From contig JARWKL010000003.1 in assembly GCA_029961685.1 (NCBI GenBank), forward strand, positions 18,594,467 to 18,658,466: a stretch of 64,000 nt of DNA. Direction: 5' to 3'. Of this stretch, positions 44,201 through 58,800 are shown piece after piece. The notes under the pieces were generated by a model. That model ran no database searches. It was not told the origin of the DNA and saw only the letters and a list, made by a program, of their open reading frames with translations. The position numbers and the translations under genes are program-made. The stretch is from Aristolochia californica. Its lineage: Eukaryota > Streptophyta > Magnoliopsida > Piperales > Aristolochiaceae. The stretch's first letter is position 1. Every line of letters starts with the position of its first letter.

Positions 44201-47200
44201 AACCCCAGTAAAATCCCCTGCTCCCTCCTTTTTTCGATATTTGCCAAACCTAATATATAAAAACTAAAAGTGTTTTACAATCCTGAAAAATTACAGAGAC
44301 TTTTTGGAATTATCTCTCTATGCATTCGTGCATTTCCATTTTAGATGTCAAGTTTTGTTTCAAAATCCAAACTTGAGTTTTTCACTCTCCCTTTTTTCTC
44401 TCGAAAACAAAAAAAGATGAGGCAAACAGATCGCAACAAAATGAAAATTTAAGAGTTTATTTACACAAAAAATTTTAAAAAATAATAATTGTAAATATAG
44501 AAAATTTATCTACACACCACAAATGAACACCAAAGTTTTGTTATCCATGTTTCAGAAATTCCACTAGTACAACCCCTAATAGCATGGGATTTTATAAAAA
44601 AAGTGATTTCTATTTGATCCTAACATGTTTTAAATATGGATATGCATGCAAGAAACATGTTGAAGATGCAAATGACCCAAGGATCCCAAACTTTTATGGA
44701 AAACAACAAATGCTCATTAAATTCTCAAGTGAACGTGCGGTGGGATATTTAACCGATTCAAACTTGCTATTTTTAGCCAATTTACAAAAAGGATCCTAAA
44801 ACTTTTCATGAGTAACGAGCTATATTTTTGTAATAAATGACTTGTGGATTAGGAGTCAACACTTAGGTCAATCCCCCGCTCCCCCCTTTTTCCAATATTT
44901 GGAAAACCTAATATATAAAAACTAAAAGATTTTTAAAATCCCTAAAGATCACAAAGACTTTTAGGAATTACCTCTCTTAGCATTTGTGCCTTTCCATTTT
45001 AGATGTCAAATTTTGTTTTAAACTCGAAACTTGAGTTTTTCACTCACCCTTTTTCCTCTCATAAACAAAAAAAGAGAAGGCAAATAGATTGCAACAAAAT
45101 GAAAATTTTAGATTTTTTGTACATAAAAATTTTAAAAAATAATAAATGTAAGTGTAGAATTTCTTTTGCACACACAACAAATGAACACCAAAGTTTTGTT
45201 ATCTATGTTTAGGAAATTCCACTAGTATAACCCCTAATAGATTGGAATTTTATAAAAAAAAGAGATTTTTAATTAATCCTAACATGTTTTAAATATGGAT
45301 ATGCATACATGAAACATGTTGAACATGCAAATGACTCAAGGGTCCAAGAATTTTAAGGAGAACAACAAATGCTCAACAAATTCTCAAGTGAATGTGCGGT
45401 GGAATATTTACCCAATCCAAACAAGCCATTTTTTGGCCATTTACAAAATGTTGATCTAACAATCATAGATCATTTTAAAGTGATTGATCATGAGTAACGA
45501 GCTATGTTTTTTTAACAAATGACTTGTGGATTAGGAATCAACCCTTAGTTAAATCCTCCGTTCCCCAATTTTTCCCATATTTGCAAAACCTAATATATAA
45601 AAACTAAAAGAGTTTTACAATCTCTAAAAATTAAAGACACTTTAATGAATTATCTCTCTTTTCAATTGTGCATTTCCATTTTCGATGTCAAGTTTTGTTT
45701 TCAATTCCAAACTTGAGTTTTCACTCTCTTTTTTTTCTCTCGTAAACCAAAAAAGATAAGGCAAATAGATTGCAACAAAATGAAAATTTTAGAGTTTATG
45801 TATGCAAAAAAATTAAAACTAAAAAAAAATGTATGTAAAGAAAATTTATCCACAAATCACAAACGAACACCAAAGTATTGATATCCATGTTTCGGAAATT
45901 CCAGTAGTACAACCCCTAGTAGCTTAGAATCTTATAAGAAAGAGATTTCCAAATGATCTTAACATGTTTTAAATATGGATATGCATGCATGAAACATGTT
46001 GAAGATGCAAATGATCCAAGGATCGAAGACTTTTAAGGACAACAACAAATGCTCATTAAATTCTCAAGTGAACGTGCGGTGGGATATTTACCGGATCCAA
46101 ACAAGCCAGTTTTTGCCATTTAAATTTTTTTATCTAACAATCATATATAATTTTAAAGTGGTTGATCTTGAGTAACGAGCAATATTTTTGTAAGAAATGA
46201 CTTGTGGATTAGAAGTCAACACTTAGCTAAATCTCCCGCTCCACCCTTATCCGATATTTGCAAAATCTAACATATAAAAACTAAAAGAGTTTTTTAATCC
46301 CTAAAAATTACAGATACTTTTAGGAATTATCTCTCCTTGTATTTGTGAATTTCCATTTTAGATGTCAATTTTTTTTTTAAAATCCAAACTTGAGTTTTTC
46401 ACGCTCCCATTTTTCTCGCATAAACTAAAAAATATAAGGCAAATAGATCGCAACAAAATGAAAATTTTAGATTTGATACATGCAAAAAATTTAAAACAAT
46501 TATGAAGGTAAGTATAAAATTTTTATCCAGACACAACAAACGAACACCAAAGTTTTGTTATCTATGTTTAGGAAATTCCACTAGTATAGACCCTAATAGT
46601 TTGAAATTTTATAAAAAAAATAGATTTCTAATTGATCCCAACATGTTTTAAATATGGATATGCTTGCATGAAACATGTTTAAGGTGAAAATGACCCAAGA
46701 ATCCAAGACTTTTAGGGAGACCAACAAATGCTCATTAAATTCTCAAGTGAACATGTGGTGGGATATTTACCAATACAAACAAGCCATTTTTTGCCCATTT
46801 ACAAAAGTTGATCTAACAATCATAGATCATTTTAAGGTGATTGGAGTAACGAGCTATATTTTTGTAAGAAATGACTTGTGGATTAGGAGTCAACCCTAAG
46901 TTAAATCTCCAGATCCCCTTTTCCTATATTTGAAAGACTGAATATATAAAAACTTGAAGAGTTTTACAATCCATGAAAATTAAAGACACTTTTATGAATT
47001 ATCTCTCATTGCATTCGTCCATTGCCATTTTAGGTGTAAAGTTTTGTTTTCAAATCCAAACTTGAGTTTTCATTTTCCTCATAAACAAAAATAGATAAGG
47101 CAAATAGATCGCAACAAAATGAAATTTTAGAGTTTATGTGTGCAAAAAAAATAAAACTACAATAAAAGTATGTAAAGAAAATTTATCCACACATCACAAA

Positions 47201-50200
47201 CAAACACCAAAGTTTTTTTATCCATGTTTGGGATATTCTACTAGTACAACCCCTAATCGCTTAGACTTTTATAAGAAAGAAATTTCTTATTGATCCTAAC
47301 ATGTTTTAAGTATGGATATGCATGCACGAAACCTGTTGAAGATACAAATGACCCACGGATCCAAGACTTTTAAAGAGAACAACAAATGCTCATTAAATTC
47401 TCAAGTGAACGTGCTGTGGGATATTTACCCGATCCAAACAAGCCATTTTTTGCCATTTTACAAAAAGTTGATCTAACAATCACATATCATTGTTAAGCAA
47501 TTGATCATGAGTAACGAGCTATATTTTTTAAAGAAATGACTTGTGGATTAGGAGTCAACACTCAGGTAAATCCCCCGCTCCCCCCTTTTTCAAAAAATTG
47601 CAAAACCTAATATATAAAAATGAAAAGAATTTTACAATCCCTAAAAATTATAGAAACGTTTTGGGATTATCTCTCGCTTTGTTTTTTCATTTCCATTTTA
47701 TATGTCAAGTTATATTTTAAAATCCAACCATCAGTTTTCACTCTCCCTTTTTTCTCTAGTAAAAAAAAAAGGAAAATAGATCGCAAAAAAATAAAAAATT
47801 TAGAGTTTAAGTATGCAAACAATTTAAAACATTAACAAATGTAAGTAAAGAAAATTTATCTACACACAACAAACAAACACCAAAGTTTTGTTATCTATGT
47901 TTGGGAAATTTCACAAGTATAACCCCTAATAGCTTGGAATTTTATAAGAAAATGATTTCAGATTTATCCTAACTTATTTTAAATATGGATATGCATGCAC
48001 GAAACATGTTGAAGATGCAAATGACCCAACGGTCCAAGATTTTTAAGGAGAACAACAAATGCTCATGAAATTCTCATGTGAACGTGCGGTTGGATATTTA
48101 CCCTCTCCAAACAAGCCATTCTGGCCCATTTACAACAAAAATTTGATCTAACATTCAAAGAACATTGTAAAGTGGTTGATCATGAGTAATGAACTACATT
48201 TTTGTAAGAAATGACTTGTGGATTAGGATTCAACACTCAGTTAAATCCCCCGCTCCCCCCCCTTTTTCCGATCTTTCCAAAACCTAATATAATAAAACAA
48301 AAAGAGTTATACAATCCCTAAAAATTACAAAGACTTTTTGAAATTATCTCTAGCTGCATTTGTGCATTTCCATTTTAGATGTCAAGTTTTGTTTTAAAAT
48401 CCAAACTTAATTTATTCACTCTTCCTTTTTTCTATCATAAAATAAAAAAGATAGGACAAAAAGATTGCTACAAAATAAAAATTTTAGAGTTTATGTATGC
48501 CAAAAATTCAAAACAATAATAAATGTGTGTATAGAAAATTTATCCACACACCACAAACGAACATCAAAGTTTTGTTATCCATGTTTGGGAAATTCTAATA
48601 GTACAACCCCTAATAACTTGAAATTTTATAAGAAAGAGATTTCTAATTGACCCTAACATGTTTTAAAAATGGATATGCATGCATGAAAACTGTTGAAGAT
48701 GCAAATGACCAAAGGATCCTAGACTTTTAAGGAGAACAACAAATACTCATAAAATTCTCAAGTGAATGTGTGGAGGGTTATTTACCCGATCCAAACAAGC
48801 CTTTTTTTGCCCATTTACAAAAAGTTGTTCTAAAAATCATAGATCATTATAAAATGATTCATCATGAGTAACGAGCTATATTTTTGTAAGAAATGACGTA
48901 TCGATTAGGAGTCAACATTCATTTAAATCCCCCGCTCCCCCCTTTTCCCGATATTTGCAAAACCTAATATATAAAAAATTAAAGAGTTTTGCAATCCCAA
49001 AAAATTAAAGACACTTTTATGAATTATCTCTCTTTTCATTTGTGCATTTCCATTTTAGATGTCAAGTTTTGTTTTCAAATCCAAACTTGAGTTTTCACTC
49101 TCCCATTTCGCTCTCGTAAACAAAAAAAAGATAAGCCAAATAGATCGCAACAAAATAAAATTTTTAGAGTTTATGTATGCAAAAAAATGAAAACAATAAT
49201 AAATGTAGGTAAAGAAAATTTATCCACACATCACAAACGAACAACAAAGTTTTATTATCCATGTTTGGGAAATTCCACTTGCACTTCCCCAAATAGCTTG
49301 GAATTTTATAAGAAAGAGATTTCTCATTGATCCTAACATGTTCTAAGTATGGATATGCCGACACGACACTTGTAGAAGATGCAAATGACCCAAGGATCCA
49401 ATACATTTAGGGAGAACAACAAATGCTCATGAAATTCTCAAGTGAACGTGCGGTGGGATATTTACCTGATTCAAACAAGCCCTTTTTTGTCCATTTAAAA
49501 AAAGTTCATCTAACAATCGTAGATCATTTTTAAGTGATTGATCATGAGTAACAAGCTATATTTATGTAAGAAATGACTTGTCGATTAGGAGTAACCACTC
49601 AGTTAAATCCCCAACTCATCCCTTTTTTCCAAAAATTGAAAAACCAAATATCTAAAAACAAAAAGAGTTTTACAGTCCCTATACGTTACAGAGACGTTTC
49701 GGAATTATCTTTCTCTTCATTTGTGCATTTCCATTTTTTATGTCAAGTTTTGTTTTCAAATCCAAACTTCAAATTTCTCTCTCCATTTTTTCTGTTGTCA
49801 ACTAAAAAAGATAAGGCAACTAAATCGCAACAAAATAAAAATTTTGGAGTTTATATATGCAAAAAATTTAAAAAATAATAAATTTAAGTAAAACAAATTA
49901 TCTATAGTCCACAAACGAACACCAAAGTTTTGTTATCCTTGTTTAGGAAATTCCACAAGTACAACCCCTAATAGCTAGGAATTTTATAAGAAAGAGATTT
50001 CTAATTGATCCCAACATGCTTTAAATATGGATATGCATGCACGAAACATGCTGAAGTTGCAAATGACCCATGGATCCAAGACTTTTGAGGAGAACAACAA
50101 ATGCTCATAAAATTCTCAAGTGAACGTGTTGTGGGATATTTACCAGATTCAAACAAGCCATTTTTTGCCCATTTACAAAAAGTTGATCTAACAATCAGAG

Positions 50201-52848
50201 ATCATTGTTAAGTAATTGATCATGAGTAACAGGCTATATTTTTTTAAGAATTGACTTGAGGAATAGGAGTCAACACTCTATTGAATCCCCCGCTCCTCCC
50301 TTTTTTCCAAAAATTGAAAAACCAAATATCTTAAAACTAAAAGAGTTTTAAAACCCTAAAAATTACAAAGACATTTTGGAATTATCTTTTACTTCATTTG
50401 TGCATTTTCATTTTTTATATCAAGTTTTGTTTTAAAATTAAAACTTCAATTTTAACTCTCCATTTTTTTTGTCAACAAAAAAAGATAAGGCAAATACATC
50501 GCAACAAAATAAAAATTTTTTAGTTTCTGAATGCTAAAAATTTAAAAAACTAATAAATTTAAGTAAAAAAAAATTATCCACATACCACAAACGAACAAAA
50601 AAGTTTTGTTATCCTTGTATGGGGAATTCCACAAGTACAACCCCAAATAGCTAGGAATTTTATTAGAAAGAAATTTCTAATTGATCCTAACATTCTTTAA
50701 ATATGGATATGCATGCACGAAACATGCTGAAGATGCAAATGACCCAAGGATCCAAGACTTTTAAGGAGAACAACAAATGCTCATTAAATTCTCAAGTGAA
50801 CGTGCGGTGGGATATTTACCTTATCCAAACTAGCCATTTTTTGCTCATTTACAAAAAAACGTTGATGTAACAGTCATAGATCATTTTAAAGTGATTGATC
50901 ATGAGTAACGAGCTACATTTTTGTAAGAAATGACTTCTCGATTAGGAGTAAACACTCAGTTAAATCATGTGCTCCCCCATTTTTTCGATGTTTGAAAAAT
51001 CTAATATATAAAAACTAAAAGAGTTTTACAGTCCCTAAATATTACAGCGAATTTTTTGAATTATCTCTCTCTGCATTTGTTCATTTCCATTTTAGATGTC
51101 AAGTTTTGTTTTAAAATCCAAACATGAGTTTTTCACTCTCCGTTTTTTCTCTCGTAAAAAATAAAATATAAGGCAAATAGATTGACACAAAATGAAAATT
51201 TTAGAGTTTACGTATGCAAAAAAATTAAAACAATAATTAATGTTTGTGAAGAAATTTTATCCACACATCACAAATGAACACAAAAGTTTTGTTATCCATG
51301 TTTGGGAAATTCCACTGGTACAACCCCTAATAGCTTGGAATTTTATAAGAGAAAATATTTCTAATTGATCCTATGATGTTTTAAATATGGATATGCATGC
51401 ATGAAACATGTTGAAGATGCAAATGACCCAAGGTTCCTATATTTTTAAGGTGACAACAAATGATCATTAAATTCTCAAGTGAATGTACGGTGGGATATTT
51501 ACCCGATCCAAACAAGCCATTATTTGCCAATTTACAAAAAGTTGATCTAAAAATCCTAGATCATTGTAAAGTGATTCATCATGATTAACGAGCTATATTT
51601 TTGTAGGAAATGATTTGTGGATTGGGATTCAACACTCATTTAAATCCCCCGCTCCCTCCTTTTTCCGATGTTTACAAAACATAATATAAAAAAACTAAAA
51701 GAGTTTTACAATCGCTAAAAATTAAAGACACTTTTATGAATTATCTCTCTTTTCATTTGTGCATTTCCACTTTAGATTTCAACTTTTTTTTTACAAATCC
51801 AAACTTGAGTTTTCACTCACCCTTTTCTCTCTCGTAAACAAAAAACGATAAGGCAAATAGATCGAAAAAAAATAAAAATTTTAGAGTTTATGTATGCAAA
51901 AAAATTAAAACAATAATAAATGAATGTAAATAAAGTTGATCCACACATTAGAAACGAACACTAATGTTTTTTTATCCATGTTTTGGAAATTCAACTAGTA
52001 CAACCCTATTAGCTTGGAATTTTAAAAGAAAGAGATTTCTAATTGTTCCTAATATGTTCTAAGTATGGATATGCCTGCACGAAACCTGTTGAACATGAAA
52101 ATGACCCAAGGATCCAACACTTTTAATGAGAACAACAAATGCTCATTAGATTCTCAAGTGAACGTGCGGTAGGATATTTACCCGATCCAAACAAGCTATT
52201 TTTTGCCCATTTAGAAAAAGTTGATCTAACTATCATCGATCATTTTTAAGTGATTCATAAAGAGAAACTAGCTCTATTTATGTAATATATTACTTGTGGA
52301 TTAGGAGTCAACACTCAGTTAAATCCCCCGCTCCACCCTTTTTTCAAAAAATTTAAATACCTAATATATAAAAACTAAAAGAGTTGGACAATCCCTAAAA
52401 ATTACCGAGACGTTTTGGAATTATCTCTCTCTTCATTTGTGCATTTCCATTTTTTATGTCAAATTTTGTTTTCAAATCCAATCTTTTGTTATACTCCCCA
52501 TTTTTTCTCTTGGCAAAAAAAAAAGATAAGACAAATAGATCGGAACAAAATGAAAAATTTGGAGTTTATGTATGCAAAAAAATTAAAACCATAATAAATG
52601 TAAGTAAAAAAAAATTATCCACCCACCACATACGAACACCAAAGTTTTGTTATCCATGTTTGGGAAATTCAACAAGTACAACCCCTAATATCTTGGAATT
52701 TTATAAGAAAGGGATTTCTATTGATCCTAACATGTTTAAAATATGGATACGCATGCCGGAAACAAGTTGAAGAAGCAAATGACCCAAGGATCAAAGACTT
52801 TTAAGGAGAATGACAAATGCTCATAAAATTCTCATGTGAACGTGCGGT
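38242..52848. repeat. Middle of the satellite, regular monomers
   Basis: Anchors: 38242, 38655, 39331, 40008, 40707, 41388, 42052, 42720, 43399, 44082, 44742, 45401, 46081, 46760, 47418, 48091, 48775, 49455, 50133, 50809, 51492, 52171. All steps are 656-700 except the first (413), where a deletion joins CTAATATATAAAAA directly to TTGATCCACAC near 38418. No gene is seen. Confidence 0.85.
40173..40195 (+). repeat. C-run (23 C) at the satellite C-tract
   Basis: It occupies the same monomer position as the run at 26964. The exact length is uncertain in any sequencing. Confidence 0.85.
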
Positions 52849-55800
52849 GAGATACTTACCAAAGTTTTGATATCAATGTTGGGGAAATTACACTTGTACA
52901 GCCCCTAATAGCTTGGAATCTCATAAGAAAGAGGTTTATAATTGATCCTAACATGTTTTAAATATGGATATGCATGCATGAAACATGTATAAGTTCCCAA
53001 TGACAAAAGGACCCAACACTTTTAAGGTGACAAACAAATGCTCATTAAATTCTCAAGTGAACATGCGGTGGGATATTTACAGATCCAAACAAGCCATTTT
53101 TTTTCCCATTTACAAAAAGTTGATCTAACAATCATAGATCATTTTAAAGTGATTGATCATCAGTAATGAGTTATATTTTTGTAAGAAATGACTTTTGGAT
53201 TAGGAGTCAACCCTTAGTTAATTCCCCCGCTCTCCCCTTTTTTTGATCTTTGCAAAACCTAATATATTGAAACTAAAAGAGTTTTATAATCCCTAAAATT
53301 AAAGAGACTTTTTTGAAAGTATCTCTAGCTGTATTTGTGCTTTTCCATTTTAGATGTCATGTTTTGTTTTAAAATCCAAACTTAAGTTATCCACTCTTCC
53401 TTTTTTCTCTCGTAAACTAAAAAAGATAAGGCAAAAAAATTGTAACAAAATGAAAATTTTAGAGTTTATGTATGCCAAAAATTCAAAACAATAATAAATG
53501 TGAGTATAGAAAATTTATCCACACTCCACCAACGAACTCCAAAGTTTTGTTGTCCATGATTAGGAAATTCCAATAGTACTACAACTAATTGTTTGGAATT
53601 TTATAAGAAAGAGATTTCTAATTGATTCTAACATGTTTTAAAAATGCATATGCATGCATGAAACCAGTTGAAGATGCAAATGACCAAGGATCCTAGACTT
53701 TTAAGGAGAACAACAAATGCTCATTAAATTCTCAAGTGAACATGTGGAGGGTTATTTACCCGATCCAAACAAGCCATTTTTTGCCCATTTACAAAAATTT
53801 GTTGTAAAAATCATAGGTCATTGTAAAGTGATTCATCATGAGTAACGAGCTATATTTTCGTAAGAAATGACGTGTCGATTAGGAGTCAACATTCATTTAA
53901 ATCCCCCATTCCCCCCATTTCCAGATTTCTACAAAACCTAATATATAAAAAATTAACGAGTTTTGCAATCCCTAAAAATTAAAGACAATTTTATGAATTA
54001 TTTCTGTTTGCATTTGTGCATTTCCATTTTAGATGTCAATTTTTGTTTTCAAATCCAAACTTGAGTTTTCACTCTCCCTTTTCTATCTCGTAAACAAAAA
54101 AAGATAAGCCAAATAGATCACAACAAAATAAAAAGTTTAGAGTTTATGTATGCAAAAAAAGTGAAAACAACAATAAATGTACGAAACAAAAAAATTTCCA
54201 CACATCACAAACGAACACCAAAGTTTTATTATCCATGTTTGGGAAATTGCACTTGTACTTCCCCAAATAGCTTAGAATTTTATAAGAAAGAGATTTCTCA
54301 TTGATCTTAACATGTTCTAAGTATGGATATGCCGGCACGAAACCTGTAGAAGATGCAAATGACCCAAGGATCCAATACATTTAGGGAGAACAACAAATGC
54401 TCATGAAATTCTCAAGTGAACGTGCGGTGGGATATTTACCCGATCCAAACAAGTCATTTTTTTCCCATTTAAAAAAAATTCATCAACAATCATAGATCAT
54501 TTTAAGTGATTGATCATGAGTAACAACCTATATTTATGTAAGAAATGACTTGTGGATTTGGAGTAATCACTCAGTTAAATCCCCCACTCATCCCTTTTTT
54601 CCAAAAATTGAAAAACCAAATATCTAAAAACTAAAAGAGTTTTAAAATCCCAAAAAATTATAGAGACGTTTGGGAATTATCTCTCTCTTCATTTGTACAT
54701 TTTCATTTTTTATGTCAAGTTTTTTTTTCAAATCCAAACTTCAATTTTCACTCTCCATTTTTTCTGTTGTCAACAAAAACAGATAAGGAAAATAAATCGC
54801 AACAAAATTAAAATTTTGGAGATTATGTATGAAAAAAATTTAAAACTATGATAAATGTAAGTAAAAAAAATTATACACATACTACAAATGAACACCAAAG
54901 TTTTTTTATCCTTGTTTACGAAATTCCACAAGTACAACCCCTAATAGCTAGGAATTTTATAAAAAAAAGATTTCTAATTAATCCTAACATGCTTTAAATA
55001 TGGATATGCATGCATGAAAGAGGCTGAAGATGCAAATGACCCATGGATCGAAGACTTTTAAGGAGAACAACAAATGCTCATTAAATTCTCATATGAACGT
55101 GCTGTGGGATATTTACCAGATCCAAACAAGCCAATTGTTGTCAATTTAAAAAAAGTTGATCTAACAATCATAGATCATTGTTAAGTAATTGATCATGAGT
55201 AACAAGCTATATTTTTTTAAGAAATGACTTGTGGATTAGGAGTCAACACTAAGTTAAATCCCCCGCTCCCCCCTTTTTTCAAAAAATTGAAAAACCAAAT
55301 ATCTAAAAACTAAAAGATTTTTACAACCCTAAAAATTACAGAGACGTTTTGGAATTATATTTTACTTCATTTGTGCATTTCCATTTTTTTTGTCAAGTTT
55401 TTTTTTCAAATCCAACCTTCGGTTTTAACTCTCCATTTTTTCTGTTGTCAACAAAAAAAGGTAATGTAAATACATTGCAACAAAATGAAAATTTTAGAGT
55501 TTATGTATGCAAAAAATTTAAAACAATAATAAATGTAAGTAAAAAAAAATTATCCACATACCACAAACGAACACCAAAATTCTGTTATCCTTGTTTGGGA
55601 AATTCAACAAGTACAACCCCTAATAGCTAGGAATTTCATTAGAAAGAGATTTCAAATTGATCGTAATAGTCTTCAAATATGGATATGAATGCACGAAATA
55701 TGCTGAAGATGAAACTGACCCAAGGATCCAAGAATTTAAGGAGAACAACAAATGCTCATTAAATTCTCGAAAGAATGTGCGGTGGGATATTTACCCGATC

Positions 55801-58800
55801 CAAACTAGCCATTTTTTGCCCATTTACAAAAAATGTTGATCTAACAATCATAGATCATTGTAAAGTGATTGATCATGAGTAACGAGCTACATTTTTTTTA
55901 GAAATGACTTGTGGATTAGGAGTAAACACTCAGTTAAATCCCGTGCTCCCCCTTTTTTTTATGTTTGCAAAATTTTATATACAAAAACTAAAAGAGTTTT
56001 AAACTCCCAAAAAATTACAGAGACTTTTTTGAATTATCTCTCTCTTCATTTGTGCATTTCCATTTTAGTTGTCAAGTTTAGTTTTAAAATCCAAACATGA
56101 GTTTTAAATGTAAGTAAAAAAAAATTATCCACCCACCACAAACGAACACCAAAGTTATGTTATGCATGTTTGGGAAATTCTAAGAGTACAACCCCTAATA
56201 CCTTTGAATTTTATAAGAAAGACATTGCTAATTGATCCAAACATGTTTCAAATATGGATATGCTTGCCCGAAACAAGTTGAAGATGCAAATGACCCAAGG
56301 ATCCAAGACTTTTAAGGAGAACAACAAATGCTCATTAAATTCTCAAGTGAACGTGCGGTGGGATACTTACCAAAGTTTTGATATCCATGTTGGGGGAAAT
56401 TCCACTAGTACAACCCCTAATAGCTTGAAATTTCATAAGAAAGAGGTTTATAATTGATCCTAACATGTTTTAAATATGGATATGCATGCATGAAACATGT
56501 ATAAGATCCAAATGACCAAAGGATCAAACACTTTTAAGGTGACAAACAAATGCTCATTGAATTCTCAAGTGAACATGCGGTAGGATATTACCGATCCAAA
56601 CAAGTCTTTTTTTGCCCATTTACAAAAAGTTGATCTAACAATCATTGATAATTTTTAAGTGATTAATCATGAGTAACGAGCTATTTTTTTGTAAGAAATG
56701 ACTTGTGGATTAGGAGTCAACCCTCAGTTAAATCCCCCGCTCCCCTCTTTCTCTAATATTTGAAAAACCTAATATATAAAAACTACAAGAGTTTTACAAT
56801 CCTTAAAAATTAAAGACACTTTTATGAATTATCTCTCATTGCATTTGCGCATTTTCATTTTAGATGTATAGTTTTGTTTACAAATCAAACTTGAATTTTC
56901 CTCTCCCTTTTTTAACTTGCAAACAAAAAAAGATAAGGCAAATAGATCGCAACAAAATGAAAATTTTAGATTTTATGTATGCAAAAAAATTATAGCAATA
57001 ATAAATGTATGTAAAAAAAATTTATCCACACATCACAAACAAACACCAAAGTTCTGTTATACATGTTTGGGAAATTCCACTAGTACAACCCCTAATAACA
57101 TAGAATTTATAAGAAAGAGATTTCTAGTTGATCCTAACATGTTCTAAGTATGGATATGCCTGTACGAAACCTGTTGAAGATGCAAATGATACAAGGATCC
57201 AATAATTTTAAGGAAAACAACAAATGGCCATTAAATTCTCAAGTGAATGTGATGTAGGATATTTACCTGATCCTAACAAACCATTTTTTTCCCATTTAAA
57301 AAACGTTGATCTAAAAATCATAGATCAATTTTAAGTGATTGATCATGAGTATCAAGCAATATTTTTGTAAGAAATGACTTTTGGATTAGGAGTCAACACT
57401 CAGTTAAATCCCTCGCACACCCCTTTTTCCAAAAATTGAAAAACCTAAGATATAAAAACTAAAAGAGTTTTACAATCCCAAAAAATTACAGAGACGTTTT
57501 GGAATTATCTCTTACTTCATTTGTGTGTTTCCATTATTTATGTCACGTTTGGTTTTTATATCCTAACTTCAGTTTTAACTCTCAATTTTTTATGTTGTCA
57601 ACAAAACAAGATAAGGCAAATACATCGCAACAAAATGAAAATTTTGGATTTTATGTATGACAAAAATTTAAAACAATAATTAAAGTAAATAAATTTTTTT
57701 CCCACATATTACAAACGAACACCAAAGTTTTTTTATCCTTGTTTGGGAAATTCTACAAGTACAACCCCTAATAGCTAGGAATTTTATTAGAAAGAGATAT
57801 CTAATTGATCCTAACATGCTTTAAATATGGATAGGCTTGCACGAAATATGTTGAAGATGCAAATGACCCAAGGATCCAAGACTTTTAAGGAGAACAACAA
57901 ATGCTCATTAAATTCTCAAGTGAACGTGTGTTGGGATATTTACCCAATCCAAACTAGCCATTTTTAGCCCATGTACAAAACATGTTGATCTAACAATCAT
58001 AGATCATTGTAAATTGATTGATTATGAGTAACGAGCTACATTTTTGTAAGAAATGACTTGTGGATTAGGAGTCAACACTCAGTTAAATCCCATTCTCCCC
58101 ACTTTTTTCGATGTTTGTAAAACCTAATATATAAAAACTAAAAGAGTTTTACTGTTCCTAAAAATTACAGAGACATTTTAGAATTTTCTCTCTCTGCATT
58201 TGTGCATTTCTAGTTTAGATGTCAAGTTTTGTTTTAAAATCCAAACTTGAGTTTTTCACTCTCCCTTTTTTCTCTCTTAAAAAAATATTTAAGGCAAATT
58301 GATCGCAAAAAAATGAAAATTTTAGAGTTTATGTATGCAAAACAATTAAAGCAATAATAAATGTATGTAAATAAAAATTTTCCTCACATCACAAATGAAC
58401 ACCAAAAATTTGTTATCCATGTTTGGGAAATTCCACTAGTACAACCCCTAATCACTTGGACTTTTTTCAGAAAGAGATTTCTTATTGATCCTAAAATGTT
58501 CTAATTATTTATATGCATGCACGAAACATGTTGAAGATGCAAATGACCCTAGTATCCAAGACTTTTACGGAGAACAACAAATGCTCATTAAATTATCAAG
58601 TGAACGTGCTGTTGGATATTTACGAGATCCAAACAAGCCATTTTTTGCCCATTTACAAAATGTTGATCTAACAATCATAGATCAATGTTATGTAATTGAT
58701 CATGAGTAACGAGCTTTATTTTTGTAATAAATGACTTGTGGATTAGGAGTCAACACTTAGTTAAATCTCCCACTCGCCCCTTTTTTCGAAAATTGAAAAA